DNA of 64,000 nt. Origin: Sarocladium kiliense. Lineage: Eukaryota; Ascomycota; Sordariomycetes; Hypocreales; Sarocladiaceae. Shown here one piece after another: positions 47,616 through 59,751 of this stretch (the first letter of the stretch is position 1; the number at the start of each line of letters is the position of its first letter). Position numbers and translations under genes: made by a program. The notes beneath the pieces are model-generated. The model was given only the letters and a program-made list of their open reading frames with translations. It was not told the origin of the DNA and ran no database searches. The stretch is from NCBI GenBank assembly GCA_030734395.1, contig JAUZTG010000024.1:248001-312000 (forward strand). The letters are read 5' to 3'.

Positions 47616-50600
47616 CTATGTAGACAGCCCGCTGTCCGTCCTTCTTGGAGTTTGACCCGGCTTCTTCGGCTTTTTGAAGCATGCAAATTCGTTCTTGCTC
47701 GCGTCTCTCAATCGCTTGAGCACATTCCTCATCTCAGGAAGCTCGCTCTGGAGCCTAGCCCGCGCATCGTTGTCAGTGCGGCCATCAAGTTCCGCGTAGA
47801 TCTGACCCTGCAATTCCGTCGTACGATCAGTCGTATAATGGCTGAGTGTCTGTGCAACGAACTCAACATCGAGAGTCGCCTGCATCAGGGCTTCAAGGGT
47901 GTAGCGCGGGCGCTTGCGGAATGCATCAAGAAGTTGGAGAGAGGTCTGCTCGAGGAGGAAGGACAGAACCTGCGGAGTGAGAGAGGAAGCCGTGGTGGAG
48001 ACTTGAGAGTGTACAAGAACGAGGATGAGGAGAACCTCGTACACATAAGGCTTCGCGGTGGTTGGCCTCTGGTTTGGTGGCGGGACCCAGTCTGTTGCTG
48101 ATAAACCGGTTTGGACGATGTCGCGGATCTTGTCGATGGATTGCTTGGTGTATGATTGGAAGAGCCGAGCATCGATCTGGCCCAGAACATCGCGGATGGT
48201 CTTGGACTCGTCTGTGAGCTTGACTGAGAAGGCGTTCTCAAACTGTGAATTCAGGCTAGGCACAACTTGAGACCGTAGTGCCTGAAGATTGCTCAAGGTA
48301 AGGAGCATGCGTACGTTCTGGATCAAATTAGCGCCTTTGCCAGCAAGGTTAGGATTGGAGGTACTCACACGATCCCCAGCGTCGAGAGTGCTGCGATTTG
48401 TGGCTGTATCGACAGTTGAGGCAGCGATTGAAGTCTCGGTGTCCATCGACCATTCATCGTTCGTCTTCTTGATGGCACGTTCGGCGTTTTCGACCATGCC
48501 GCTGAGTGCTTTGTAGAGGGTGGTCACGTACTGACTCCTGACCATCTGGAGCACCTTGGTCGGCGGAGCCAGTACAATCTCACCAGCGCCAGGCTTAGAC
48601 ATGGCTTCCGATATATAGAGAATCTTCTGCATACCCGAGAGCAGAGCTCCTTCAAATGTAGCAAAGGCGGCTGGCATCCTGGTGACATCTCCACGGTCTG
48701 CTGAGCGTTTCCAATCCTCGACATGCTTAATGTTCTCGGCATCACGGTTCCAAGCTGCGCAAAGAGCGGTCACGCAACGTTCTCTGGAGACACCCACAAG
48801 TGATCGGAGACGCTCAATAACCTGGCCATCGCCGCTTGCCACAGGACCGATGCGCGCCATCTCAGAGGCTCCCGAGCCCACGAGAGCCAGCATCTTCGAG
48901 AGATAGTAGACACCGCTGATGGAGTTGGACCATGGTGGCCAAAAAGCCAACTTCTCCCACGACTCGCCCACGCGAGGAGAAGAAGGCGGAGGGTTCTGCG
49001 GGTCGAAATTGAAGCGAGGGTCTCGAAGAGCCGTTGGGGTCAGGGAGTTCGCTCCATAAGCGCCAGATGCAGATGCAGGAGTTCCTGGGGATTGGGGTAG
49101 GGGCGAGAAGAGCAGTGAAACATCCTCTGGAGGCGGACCTGCAAAGAACTCGTATAAGTGCTCATGCATCATCTCAACCAAATCCACAGCGCCCTTCTTG
49201 AGGTCTGCAATGACTTGTGCGGAGAGTTCATGATGATGTTTCGATTCTCCCTTGTAGCCAACTGGCAGATTGGCCTGGGCATTTCCATCAATGAATCCCT
49301 GAGCAGTTTGCCAGAAATCGATAACCTCTCCAAGAATGCCCTGAGATGAAAGAAGCATGCTTAGGAAGGCCAGCATCTTGTCCCAGAGCTCGAGCACGTC
49401 AGCCGAGTCGGTCGATACCGGCTTTTCCTCCACAGGTTGACGACCGAGCAGCCGCAAGTGAGATGCTACCATTTGCGGTGTTGGCTTCTGCCCATTTGCC
49501 AATCGGCGACGCAGAACCTCGATTTCTACCTTGGAACGATCTGCTGTTGCTTGGATCTTGCCCTTGAGGAAATCGTACCGGCTCAGAAGCCACACCCAGA
49601 TGGGGTTATCCTCCACACCGAGCTCGAGAAGCAACCCGATAACATCGCCGTGTTGCTCTTGAGCGCGGCCGCCAATTGCCTCCGATTTCGGATGTGAGTG
49701 CAATGAGATGAGCTTCTTCCAAAGATCACGTTTGAACGACTGAATCTGCTGATCAACATCGTGCCACATCCGACCTGCCAGCAGGATCTGATAGAGCTGC
49801 GCATCATCCAACTCTGTACCCTCAAGGTCTCGCGACAGCCTCCGAGCATCGTCAGCAAATGCCCTTGCCCTATTATGCTCTTCCACCAAAGTCTCGTAGT
49901 CTTTCCTCTTGATGCTGTCTGCTATTGACGTGCTGAGCTCCATGTAATCCTTAAACTTGTTCATGTAGTTCGAAACAGTGCGCAAGTGTTCCTCTTTCTC
50001 CCGACCTCCCAGTGCCGGGCCCCAGACGTCCTCAGCCTTCGCTGAAACGTCTAGCAGCGGTACCTTGACACCCGCAACACCATACTCGCTCTCCTTGACC
50101 AGCGCATTCTTCTTCCGCGTGTCGGGTGCAGCCGCCGCGAATGGGTTCCCAGCGCCGGTGGTCGGCCCAATGCTATTGCGGTAGCTACCTCGGCTGGCAT
50201 GACGGGAATGCGGACGTGGTCTGGCTTGGGCTGGGTCCGCGCCTCTGTATTTCATCTCCTTGTACACATTATCGATTGTTGCTTTGGCACGCACGAAGCG
50301 TTCGAAGTTGCTTTCTACCAGGACTTTGAGCGAGGCAGACTTTTGGTCGATAGACTGGGACAAGAAGTCGAGTCCCGCAAGGAGTTTCTGTGTGTCGGCA
50401 TTTGCGTGCATTTGAGATAGAAACAGCGCAGGAGAGAACGTAGTCGAGGAGAGGAGGAAGCGATTCCCTAATAAGTTTGTCAACGAACAGTTAGGAGCAG
50501 TAGTGGCGGGGTTTCGTTCGTACGGAGTCGGGCATCATCTTGCAAGGAGAGACCTTGGACCCTCAGGGCACGCACAACACTGTCCGCCGTACCCAAGGGA

Positions 50601-50857
50601 TCTGGCTCGTCTTTCTGGACGAGGTTACCTAGTCCACCCTCCTGATCTCCCTCAGAGCCAGGTATCATGCTGCGACGACCGCTCACAGCTCGTTCCAGAG
50701 CCTGGTACCTCGACTTCCGGTTCTTGATCTTGCTGGCCTTGTCCTCCCGCTCCTCCTCGTCAGATTCATCGTTGCGGTCCTTTTCGGCGGGCCATTCGGA
50801 CGGAAATGCCGTTGGAAGCTGGTAGAAATCCAGCACCGTCCGCTCGTAGTCGGCCAT
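47616..50857 (-). CDS. SEC5: Exocyst complex subunit Sec5
   Basis: Exons 50857-50524, 50467-48369 and 48317-47616 give 1044 aa. Sec5 is a rod-like subunit of the exocyst, which tethers secretory vesicles to the plasma membrane. The N-terminus MADYERTVLDFYQL and the block RFLLSSTTFSPALFLSQMH near residue 112, followed by SQSIDQKSASLKVLVESNF, are typical of fungal Sec5. The rest is helical throughout, with VNSY-type coiled segments and no enzyme motif. The second intron (48368-48318, 51 nt) is inferred: it has a perfect GTGAGT donor, a CAG acceptor and a CTAA branch site, but is in frame and stop-free. If retained, the protein has 17 extra residues (1061 aa). The start codon lies in a GC-rich divergent region. 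Confidence 0.92.
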
Positions 50858-51547
50858 TGTCGCGAAGGCTCGGAGTGGTAGGGAGCTACGGCAAGCTCAT
50901 GTTCGGACAGACTGGTGACGAAGTGCGCTGATAGGGAGCGCTTTTTAGATTGAGCAGGCGCCTGGAGAGCTTCGATCTGTCGAGACTACGTCCCGTGGTG
51001 CGAGCCTTTGTCGGTTACGCCTGAAATGCGATGCACTGGAGCTCGCCTCTGGACGCGACAGCTGGTAGTTGTTAAGGTATCTAGGAAGCTGTCACGTGTG
51101 GGGCACCACCGACGCGGGGACGAAGTACTGCGAATAGTCTTCCGCGTCTATTGTTGATTCGCCTTTTTCTTTCGCAGGTGAGAAGCTTGACATTTCCTCT
51201 TCCGTTACAGGCGCTCAATTACATGTGCCCCAGCGGGCATGCCTGGCTTAATTCTCTGGTGGACGCGGGGGAAGTGAACAACCTCATATTAAACCATGAC
51301 CTACCGCTACAAGGGTGAACAACGAAGCATAGCGTCCTCCGAAATGGAAGCTTGAGTCACAGAGACCATGGTTGCATAATATACAATTTGCAGAAGTATG
51401 CAAGATTCTATCAATGCAGCAAGTCTGATACTGTGATGACCCTGGAATTGTCGAGAAAGAAGAAGACGGTAGTGTTGTGGTGTCTACCGGGCTTTGAATG
51501 CAACTAGGTACATATAGTTAATTAGTTTTCGAAATCACGAACTCCGA
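50858..51547. promoter_or_regulatory. SEC5 upstream region (0.7 kb)
   Basis: Holds the SEC5 promoter and the 5' flank of the tRNA gene. No coding sequence recognised. Confidence 0.5.
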
Positions 51548-51643
51548 GTCAGTATGTCCGAGTGGTTAAGGAGTGAGACTTGAATCCTTACGATTGGTAA
51601 TCTCATGGCTTAGGCCGCCTAGGTTCGAACCCTAGTGCTGACG
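51548..51643 (+). tRNA. tRNA-Ser(UGA) with a 15-nt intron
   Basis: The sequence folds as a class II tRNA. The acceptor stem pairs GTCAGTA with TGCTGAC (one G-U pair). The D stem is TCC/GGA with GTGGTTAA in the loop. The anticodon stem is TGAGA/TCTCA and the anticodon TGA is followed by A37. A 15-nt intron (51585-51599) sits at the canonical site after position 37. A variable arm pairs GGC with GCC. The T arm is CTAGG-TTCGAAC-CCTAG. The long variable arm and UGA anticodon make it a serine tRNA for UCA codons. The CCA is added after transcription. Confidence 0.95.
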
Positions 51644-51647
51644 TTCA

Positions 51648-51653
51648 TTTTTT
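51648..51653 (+). terminator. RNA polymerase III T-run after tRNA-Ser
   Basis: Six T begin five bases after the tRNA, the expected position for Pol III termination. A second run of eight T at 51658-51665 could act as a backup. Confidence 0.85.
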
Positions 51654-52634
51654 GGTCTTTTTTTTGGGCCCTCTTCCACCTCCGAACATTCCCGTGTAAG
51701 CCAGCGGCGGATTCGACAAGCCTTAGGACAATGTGCCTGTTCCCATGGAGCCCCCAGCCCTGCGCATCGAAAGGAAGGCAATGCCAAGTAAGATTGATGA
51801 GCACTTTTGCCGGTTCCTAGCAGCCAAGAAGTAATGAACTCATAAGCTGACTTCAGAGCACATGGTAATGGAGCCCTGCGGATCGGCGACAGGCACGTTA
51901 GAGCCTACGTTGAGCATCTTCTGGCTATGTTGGTGGAAGGGTCATACTCGATTCGACCGACCAGCATCTTCAGTATTATCACACAAGAGTCGCTTTGGAC
52001 TCGGTTGTACACTTCTAACTGCACGAACTATACGAATGACCCTTTCTTCTGTGTTCGCGGTCCGCAGGGCAGTTCTGCTTGTCTTCATGTCTTCATCCCG
52101 CCTAGCCCTACGTCCAACCAAAGGTGTCAACAGATGTTGCCTGCTCCACGAGATGAAATGCAGTGCTGCGCCTAAGGGTCTTATGCATGACGCAGTCCGA
52201 CTGAATGAGCAGGTAGACGCACGTATGGCCGAGACACTGACCATCAGCTGTCCTGTGATTGTTGTACTTCGCACAAACCATGCCCCCTGTGTGATGTTAC
52301 TGCTGGTACTGTTGTTTATACTCCGGACGTAGATTCACATATGCCCTCAGCTAGCAGCGACTTCATCCTTGGCGGCACCCAATAATGAACGCTGACTTGT
52401 AAACATGTAAGACGGGTTGGCATGCAGTCAGAACACCTGCATCCTGGAGCCCTATTGAGGGTTAGCGGATGACACACATCAGACGCAGCCCTGCTTCATC
52501 ACCAGCGGAGCTCAGGCACAGCATACCTTATTTCAGTCGGACGACAGCCATCACCTTCGACCAGCATTGCTGCGTCTGCTGACCGCGCCGTGAGTCGCGT
52601 GAGAGTGTAGTTTACAGAAACGTTGTGTGTCGCG
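51654..52634. other. Intergenic, no gene recognised (1.0 kb)
   Basis: Contains the P450 upstream region. A 156-codon frame at 51862-52332 has a composition unlike the neighbouring proteins and no motif. Confidence 0.55.
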
Positions 52635-54468
52635 ATGCTTTTCACGGCCTTGAGCTCGCCTCAGGCGGTGGCAGGCACACTGGCCAGCCTCTTCGTGACA
52701 TGGTGCATCGTCGAGCGCCTCATCATCGGCCTCAAGCTCCACGGCAGACCCGGTATACGTGCATCTATCGACGGTGGCAACCCGATCACAGGTAAGTGTC
52801 CATTGCAACCTTCGGCGACCACTGCTGACTACGGCAGCAATTCTGCATCTCTGGAGGTTTGGCAGAGCTCAACAACAGCGCAAGGTCCCAGAGTTCTTCG
52901 ATGACATGTATCGCAAAGCTAATCCATCCTCGCCCTACTGCACCGAGATCCTCATCGCTGGTAGGCGAATTCTCATGACAAGCGAGCCGATGCAGATCAA
53001 GGCAATTCTGGCTACGCAATTTGAACAATTCGGCAAAGGTCCAAGATTCCGGAAGATCTGGTCGCCTTTGCTTGGAGAGAGCATCTTCGCGACCGACGGA
53101 GATCAGTGGCACCAGAATCGCAAATTGCTCCGACCCATGTTCAACAAGGAGCGGATGAGTGATCTTGAGATCTTCGAGAAGCACTCCGAGGTCCTTCTTT
53201 CAAAGTTACCCGACGCTGGACAGACTGTAGATATGTGTGAAATGTTTTACCACTTAACCATGGATGTCATCACGGACTTCCTTTTGGGACGTGCCGTCGG
53301 AAGTCTTGAGAAGTCATTCCACCAAATCTCCTCGACTTCCAATGATCAAAACTGATACTTCCCACAGTCCTCAGAACGAGTTTGCGCAAACATTTGGTGA
53401 TGTCCAGCAACGGCAGGTCAGCCGTGCGATAACCTGGTGAGAGCTTACCCTCATACCCTGGCATTCTTCGTCAAATACTGTTGTGATCTTTCTAAGCTCC
53501 GTTCTGCAGGCCTATTCGATGGATGCGCCCAACAGACAATGCCTACTTCAAAGGCATCAGCGTGCTGGACCGTCTCGTGAACCCTTACATTGAAGATGCC
53601 CTGTCAACGTCAGAGGACAAGCTGCAGGCCATGTCTGACTCCGGAGAGGAGCTTACATTTCTGCAAAACATTGCCCTTTACACAAGAGACCGGAAGGTCA
53701 TCAGAGATCAGATCATCGCCGTCCTTCTTGCTGGACGAGATACATCCGGTGCATCCCTCTCATGGGCACTGTATGAGCTCTCGCATTATCCAGAGGAATG
53801 GGAAAAACTGCGCGAAGAGGCTCTTGCAACAGTTGGTTTGAATGGCCGGCCAACGTACGAGAGTCTGAAGGATATGACCTACCTCCGGCACATCATGCAC
53901 GAGTCTTTAAGGCTTCATCCGCCCATTCCATTTAATGTCCGGAGTTGTCGTTCGTCTTGCCCTTGTCTCTGGACTAGCTCCCTTCACTAACAATGTCATC
54001 TTAGTCGAGTCGACCACCTTGCCTGGGGCGCCCGGACGTCCAAATATTCTGGTCAACAAAGGTGACGCTATCATCTTTGTCCCGTTGACAATGCAACGAC
54101 GCAAAGACCTTTATCCGCCCGTCTCAGAAGGGTTTGCCGATCCGACCATCTTCAGCCCAAGTCGCTGGGAGAATTGGACGCCTGAGCCGTGGCACCTCAT
54201 CCCTTTCAACGGAGGTCCAAGGATCTGTATTGGACAGAACTTCGCTCTGACTGAGATGGCATTTATGCGTGAGTAGATCAAGTGCCTAACATTGTTTCAG
54301 CAAGACGAAGAGTACTGACAAGACACATGATCTGCAGTTGTTCGACTTGCCCAGAAGTACGAAAGGCTCGAGTACCGGGCTGATTGGGGTGCACAATTCA
54401 CTGCGACAGACATTGTGGGACGACCTGGCCAGGGTGTTCCGGTAGCTTTCTTTGAGCCCACGAAATAA
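52635..54468 (+). CDS. Cytochrome P450, microsomal
   Basis: Six exons (52635-52791, 52838-53312, 53368-53436, 53510-53943, 54005-54268, 54338-54468) join in phase to 509 aa, normal for a P450. A membrane anchor lies at about 12-33. The I-helix has AGRDTS, the K-helix has Glu365 and Arg368 (ESLR), and the heme loop has FNGGPRICIG with Cys453. These show a complete, probably active, ER-bound monooxygenase needing NADPH-P450 reductase. Sequence style resembles the CYP52/CYP539-like alkane and fatty-acid hydroxylases, a guess by memory. The donors of introns 2 (GTCATT) and 4 (GTTGTC) are weak. Intron 4 has a good CTAAC branch site and TTAG acceptor; other donors nearby are possible and would alter one or a few residues. 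No frameshift is needed. It is convergent with the peptidase gene, 129 nt away. Confidence 0.87.
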
Positions 54469-54597
54469 GGAGGAATGGTCAGTTTGGGGTTAACAAGAAA
54501 GGTTTGATGCTACGAGAGGAGAGGCAGTGGGCTTGCAGGCTCCTCACATGACACTATGACTCTCGTTTCATGCAATTATGTTGATGAGGAAGCTCAA

Positions 54598-57000
54598 TCA
54601 AGTCTTCAGAATCTCGGCAGCCCGCAAGATACCCCGGGCCGTCTTTGACACCCACTCTTCTGCGACAGTAAAGTTTCCATCTCCATATTGCACTCCTTCT
54701 GTAATACCAGGGTAAGTCACAGCAGCATAACCTGAGCACTTGTATCAGTCATATATCTAGCATACTCAGATAGGAAAGCTTACCGGTATCAAGGCCCGGT
54801 GCTGTGACCACGTGCTTGTAGAACTCGCGGTCGGGAAGACCACCCTGCGAAACGAAACCCCGCTGAAAGTCGCGATACTTGTGGTTCACGACCTGAATCA
54901 GATCGGCGTCCTGTCTCTGGATGGCAAGCAACTCAAGAGTCTTCGTCTCGCTGGCTGAAGACTTGAAGGTCTCAACAGCATCCTTGAGCTCAGAGAGATC
55001 CAGGTCCGCACCATACTCGCCAAGGAACTCGACAAGGTCCTCGTACAAGCCTTCCAGCTCGGTGCCGTACGCTACAACATCGATAGGAAGCACTTCATCG
55101 TCGGCAAGGTGGTACAGGAGAAGACCGAGGTACTGTCCCATGGTTGAATGGTGGTTGAAGCCAGGATCGCCGAAGGTGGACATCCAGTGGTATGTGTCGT
55201 AGTTGCTATGGTAGTGCCAGATAGGATCACCTGAACTACCACCGGACCCAACGTCCAGCTGAGGATTGTGAGCTTTTATGCTTCCTTTTTATCCTCGTGC
55301 CAAATTTTGGAACTTACAGAATTGATGCCATAGTGGAGGAATGCTGTGTAGTCGCTACCGCTGCCCAGAGTCTCGACTTCACCCTCTGACAGACTATACC
55401 ACTTGTCGAACAAGGTCTCGTTGAAGGCACCACCTGAAGGGTGGATGACCTTCTTCATAAGCTCTGTCCCGATGGTTCGAAGCTCAGGAGTCATGCCAAT
55501 GGACGGATTTGGTCCTGAGACAGCGACATCGATGTTCAGATAAGCCACCGCGGTCTCAATGAGCCACTCCGCATGGTCTTCCACGAACTCGGTTGATCCG
55601 AGGAGACCATACTCTTCAGCATCCCAAGAAGCAAAGACACTTTCGAGGTTAGTATGGTTCCTGTATTTGCAAGCGATGCGACTCACATATTACGTTTCGG
55701 TTTCCATCCCTTGTCAGTGAGCTTCTTCAGAACCTTGCTTAGCTCAATTAAGATAGCAGAGCCAGAGTTGGGGTCGCCATTTCCGCCGATCATCCAGGTG
55801 TCTCTGTGATTACCAACAACAACGGTCTCATCGGAGTTGGTCCCATTGATGGTGCCGATAACGTTCCAGATTGGAGTGATGCGCTCCTCCATGATGTTCT
55901 CAAGGGAGAGGGTGACGCCCGGCGCGGGTCCACTGGAGTATTCTGCCTCCAATCCGCCGATCCAGCCTGTGCGATTGACCTCATCTGCACTAATTCCTTG
56001 GCCGTCAAGTGCCTTGAGAATGGGTAGTGCGGCAGCGTATGAGATGGGTAGGGATGGAATCTTAGGAGTGACGTCGTCGACAGAGGCTCGAGGAACGTCC
56101 TCGTGAGAGGCATACCCAGGGGTCGTCGGGTCACCTGGACGCGTGGAAAGAAACAGAACAGAGCCTTTTTGGACGGAGTTCGGGTGACGTGCTGGGCCAT
56201 CTTTAGGATGTTAGTAGAAATCCGCCGCAGATTTTGCGAGACTCGGTCTTACCAGGGTAATGCTCGTAGCCGTTTTCAACGGTGATCTCGCCATCATCGC
56301 CAGGGTCCGTGAAGATGACTGTGCCGACCATACCATGGTCTTGTGCATTCTTGACCTTGAGTCCGCGGAACAGACCGCCGTACTTGACAAGTGCAATCTT
56401 GCCTTCCAGCTCTACACCTAGTTCTACAAGGCGATCGTAGTCGGCGATGGAACCAAGCCTAAACAGAGAAGTAAGCGTCGAGATTCGGGAACATTGGTCA
56501 AGAGACACCTACCCAGCATAGACATATTCAGCAGTCACATGGCCAGATGCTGAATAGCCGTGGAAAGTTGGCTGATTGTCCTCTCGGCCAGTCACATCGT
56601 CCTCAGGAAGTGCGTCTTCTTGGATCTTGACATCCTCAGTCTCTCCATCCGCATATGCGACTTTGAGCGACTGCGAAACTGGGTAGCTGAGATACACGTG
56701 GTACTCATTGAGCTCAGCATTGAAGCCATTCTCATTCCAACGGTCTCTGGTCCACTCTGCAGCTTCACGGCCCAGCCCAGCAAGCTTGTTCTGGTGGCCG
56801 TAGTAGTACGACCACTCGTCGACAGTCACATTGTCAAAGGAGTTGACAATGGTCGTCTCCTCCTCTGACTCTAAAACAGGAGGCCATTCGACATTTCGCT
56901 TCTTAATTGGCTGGCGATGAGTGTGACGCTTTGGCAGATTGAAGTCTCGCTGGCACGCAAGAGCGGCTGCAATGAATAGAGCAAGACCCAGGAACAGCAT
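54598..57000 (-). CDS. Secreted glutamate carboxypeptidase II-like peptidase (M28B)
   Basis: Six exons (57000-56513, 56458-56253, 56200-55687, 55639-55318, 55258-54784, 54731-54598) give 712 aa. The family (PSMA, transferrin receptor, yeast Vps70 relatives) cleaves C-terminal Glu or other residues from peptides. A signal peptide, FLGLALFIAAALA, starts the protein. A PA domain covers roughly 110-330. The metallopeptidase core has His363 and Asp374 (GNHRD, GGNGDPNSG), Glu411-Glu412 in WDAEEYG, Asp440, and His527 in HYHSNYD: all five zinc-site positions are kept by family alignment. A helical dimerisation domain forms the C-terminus. Enzyme activity is therefore expected; substrate is unknown. 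It is likely secreted or vacuolar, since no membrane anchor beyond the leader is seen. Introns of 47-70 nt; the third is only 47 nt. Confidence 0.93.
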
Positions 57001-58262
57001 TGTAGCTATGAGATCCCTGTACGTAGCTTTCAGTAGTAAATCAAGTGCCTGGGTCAGACTGCCTGATCCAAGCTGGGCATTGCGACAGCTTCCCGAGCCT
57101 GGGCGGAGCTATGGTCTAAATACCCCGGCCGAACTCGTCATCTGTCTGCAGTCACGTATGCTGTATGCTGTATGTCGTGACATCCCACAATCATGTAAAG
57201 AAGCTTGAAGGCCAAGGCCCCCCAACACTGCACCGTTCTCAGCCACGTCCATGTTTAGCTCATTCCCCGCATGGAAGACATGCAATGTATTCAAGCAGCT
57301 TCCTTCTTCAGTAAGCGTGTAAGTCGGCTTGGTCAGATCGGACGGACATCGAAAGTTAGCGCCAGTCGGAGAAGCATCGTTGACAACGCTGACCCGCGCA
57401 GTGCCTCAGCAATACACGGTAATTGATAGTGGGTTGCTCAGGACGCTGGCTGCATAGAAACCCCAGTCTCAGTGTAACCTTTTGAGTTCCCGCGACACTC
57501 CCAGAGGTTCCGACAGCTTTACCAATGACTCAACCCGGCCGGAACATGCAGCGAGGGGGTCGTCTGTTAGATGATAAGCACGGTGGAATGACGTCGTACC
57601 AGACTGGGATGCACCTTTCAACTTGCTCGTCACCCCTGTCCGAACATCGACCTTTTGCAAGCTGCCCAATATTGCCTGTCTTGGCCTTCGTGTTCTCTGC
57701 TGAAGTTGACGCCGACAAAACCCGCCGAACTACTGCAGCAGTCACACCATTTGTCTTGCACACGCTGTCCGCGGTCAAGACCTAACTCGTCACCCTCGGC
57801 GATCCGTTGGTGAGTGATGCCATCCGCTCCAAGTCCAGCCCTTGCCAGTCTTGCCATGGACTGGCAATTACTTCGAGGCCAGCTTTGCTTGCGTCTAATA
57901 TTTCATTCCACTCACGATAGGGTTCTTGTCAAAATGTGCTACTTGTGTGGATGCTAGTCCGGTGCTTCTTTTACAACCGTCTATAGCTCTGTTGCCCCAG
58001 TGCCACCCCGCACGGAGATGCCGGTAGCTATAGGTGACCCAATTGGGAAGGGAGGGAGAAGGCCAGAGCAAACAAGAACGATTGAGTTTTATCAAATAGA
58101 CTGTAAATCGGTCTGTGAAGCATGCTGGCAAACATAACTTTAATTGAATCAAAGGTCTATATGCGATACTATTACACGAACCCCCGGACACAAACCCGTC
58201 CCGCTCGAGCATTAGCTGGTTGACCCCCGGCCTATCTTTGCTGTGATGGCTGACAGGGCACT
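57001..58262. other. Intergenic, no gene recognised (1.3 kb)
   Basis: Contains the peptidase promoter on the left and the SDR 3' flank on the right. Frames below 110 aa on both strands have no recognisable content. A short GCTGTAT duplication is present at about 57160-57175. Confidence 0.55.
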
Positions 58263-59285
58263 TCAGAAGCGGGCACCTCCATCTTTCTCAGTGAGGCCTT
58301 CGATTCCAACTTTGAGGAAGTGCTCGTCTTCCAAGACCTGCTTCCCGACCACTCCGTTCTTGAGCTCCTCTACATCCCAATTTGCCCAGACAAACCGTCC
58401 ATGCAAAAAGGTTGCTTCGGGGCTTGCGGCCCACACAGCGAAGTGGCCTGGTAAATCCTCTGCTCAAAGTGTTAGACATCTTAGCTAATTGAGGAAATCA
58501 CTTAGCCACACTGACCATGGTCGAACTTGATCTCACCGTCTGGAACGTAACCGTGAGCTCGAGATGCTTCAGTGAGAATGCCGCCAGGATGGAAGCTGAT
58601 CATCTGCATCTCATCGGCGCTTGTGTCTTTGGCGATCTGCTGGATCAAGGCGGTGCCGGCATTCTTGGTCAAGCCATAGGTCGGGCGCTCAGGACCCATA
58701 GTCGACCACATGTAAGCTGCGATAGTTGATACGTTCAGCAGGAACTGCAAGTCTTTGTCAGTCTCTCCTAGAAAATGCAAGCGAAAAGTAATTGAGCCAT
58801 ACCTTCTTCCTGTTTCCAGTTGTCTGCTTCGCGAAGTTCAGCGTCATGGCTAGAGGACCCCTGACATTGGCCTCGAAGTCACCCCATGTGCTCGCGAAGC
58901 TGGTTTTCAGGATAGGAATCGACTTCCCAAAGGCAGCCGCGCTGAGGACAAGGACATCGACATAGACATTCTCTGCCTCTAGCGTTGACCAGAGCTCATC
59001 AATAGCCGTTGGATCGTACACGTCCACAGCTCTGCCCTCGGCAGCTGAGCGGCCCGAAGCGCGGTTAAGACCATCCGCCGCATTTCGGAGGACGTCTTGT
59101 CGACGCCCGAGGAGGATGACTTTGACAGCTCCGGCAGCTACGAATGAACGAGCAATGGACAGCCCAATGCCCGAGCTCGCTCCCGAAACCACAATGGTCT
59201 TTCCCGTTTGGCTCAAAGCAGGGAGGTGAGGAGAGATAGCCGGATAGGCTTCCTTATGGTAGAGCTTGAGGGCGGGATGGCTCAT
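58263..59285 (-). CDS. Short-chain dehydrogenase/reductase
   Basis: Three exons (59285-58803, 58744-58516, 58459-58263) give 302 aa. Classical SDR: the Rossmann dinucleotide motif GASSGIG is at 35-41, the catalytic Ser is about 167 (NVST), and the YxxxK pair is Tyr184 and Lys188 in YGLTKNAG. The Asn before the active site (VLSAAAFG in place of NNAG) is unusual. Arg residues after beta-strand 2 (LLGRRQD) suggest NADP preference. After the core comes a C-terminal segment HFAVWAASPEATFLHGRFVWANWD typical of fungal SDRs of unknown substrate. No leader or transmembrane part. The gene is divergent from a Zn2Cys6 regulator 466 nt away, an arrangement often seen when the regulator controls the enzyme gene. 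Confidence 0.92.
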
Positions 59286-59751
59286 TATGCGGATTGTTCA
59301 GAAAAGAGTGAACTTGGGGAGCTCTTGGAGTGATATTGGTGACTGTGAGTGGTGTTCTTCTAAGCTTGAATGCGAAGTGATGTTGAAGACTGATGCTGGA
59401 TCAACTTCATCTTGAGGAGCAGTCAACTTCTTGACTTATATAGAGCTGAAACGAAACACAAGCCTTCATTTGATCTGATTAATTATTCAGCTATTCGAGG
59501 TTCAGATGTTGTATTGTGCCTGATTACTCAGTCCAATGCAGCGGGCGGTGGCCGCATACAAACTGCAGCTTTGTATGCGGGGTGTGTGCGCCGCTCCGCA
59601 AGCCGCCCTCGATTGCCGCATGCTAGCGAAGGTAAGACATCATGGTGACACTCACTATTCTACTCGCTATTCTACTCGCTTACTCCAGTTCCGCCCGCAT
59701 CAACGGGTTCTGGTCTCCTTCAAACACCGCCCCGCACAATACAGCGCTACA
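59286..59751. promoter_or_regulatory. Divergent promoter region, SDR / Zn2Cys6 regulator
   Basis: A 466-nt head-to-head spacer. A 12-nt direct repeat (CTATTCTACTCG twice, about 59658-59681) lies upstream of the regulator start. A G-C-rich block with GCGGTGGCCGC is near 59545. No CGG-N-CCG site is claimed with confidence. Confidence 0.45.

Noticed and set aside
51862..52332. 156-aa open frame after the tRNA gene
   Set aside because: No splice sites, leader or motif, and amino acid composition looks random.
53313..53367. Apparent stop and frame break in the P450
   Set aside because: A 55-nt intron with a TGATAC-like branch site and CACAG acceptor joins GSLEN to PQNEF in phase, so the gene is not broken here.
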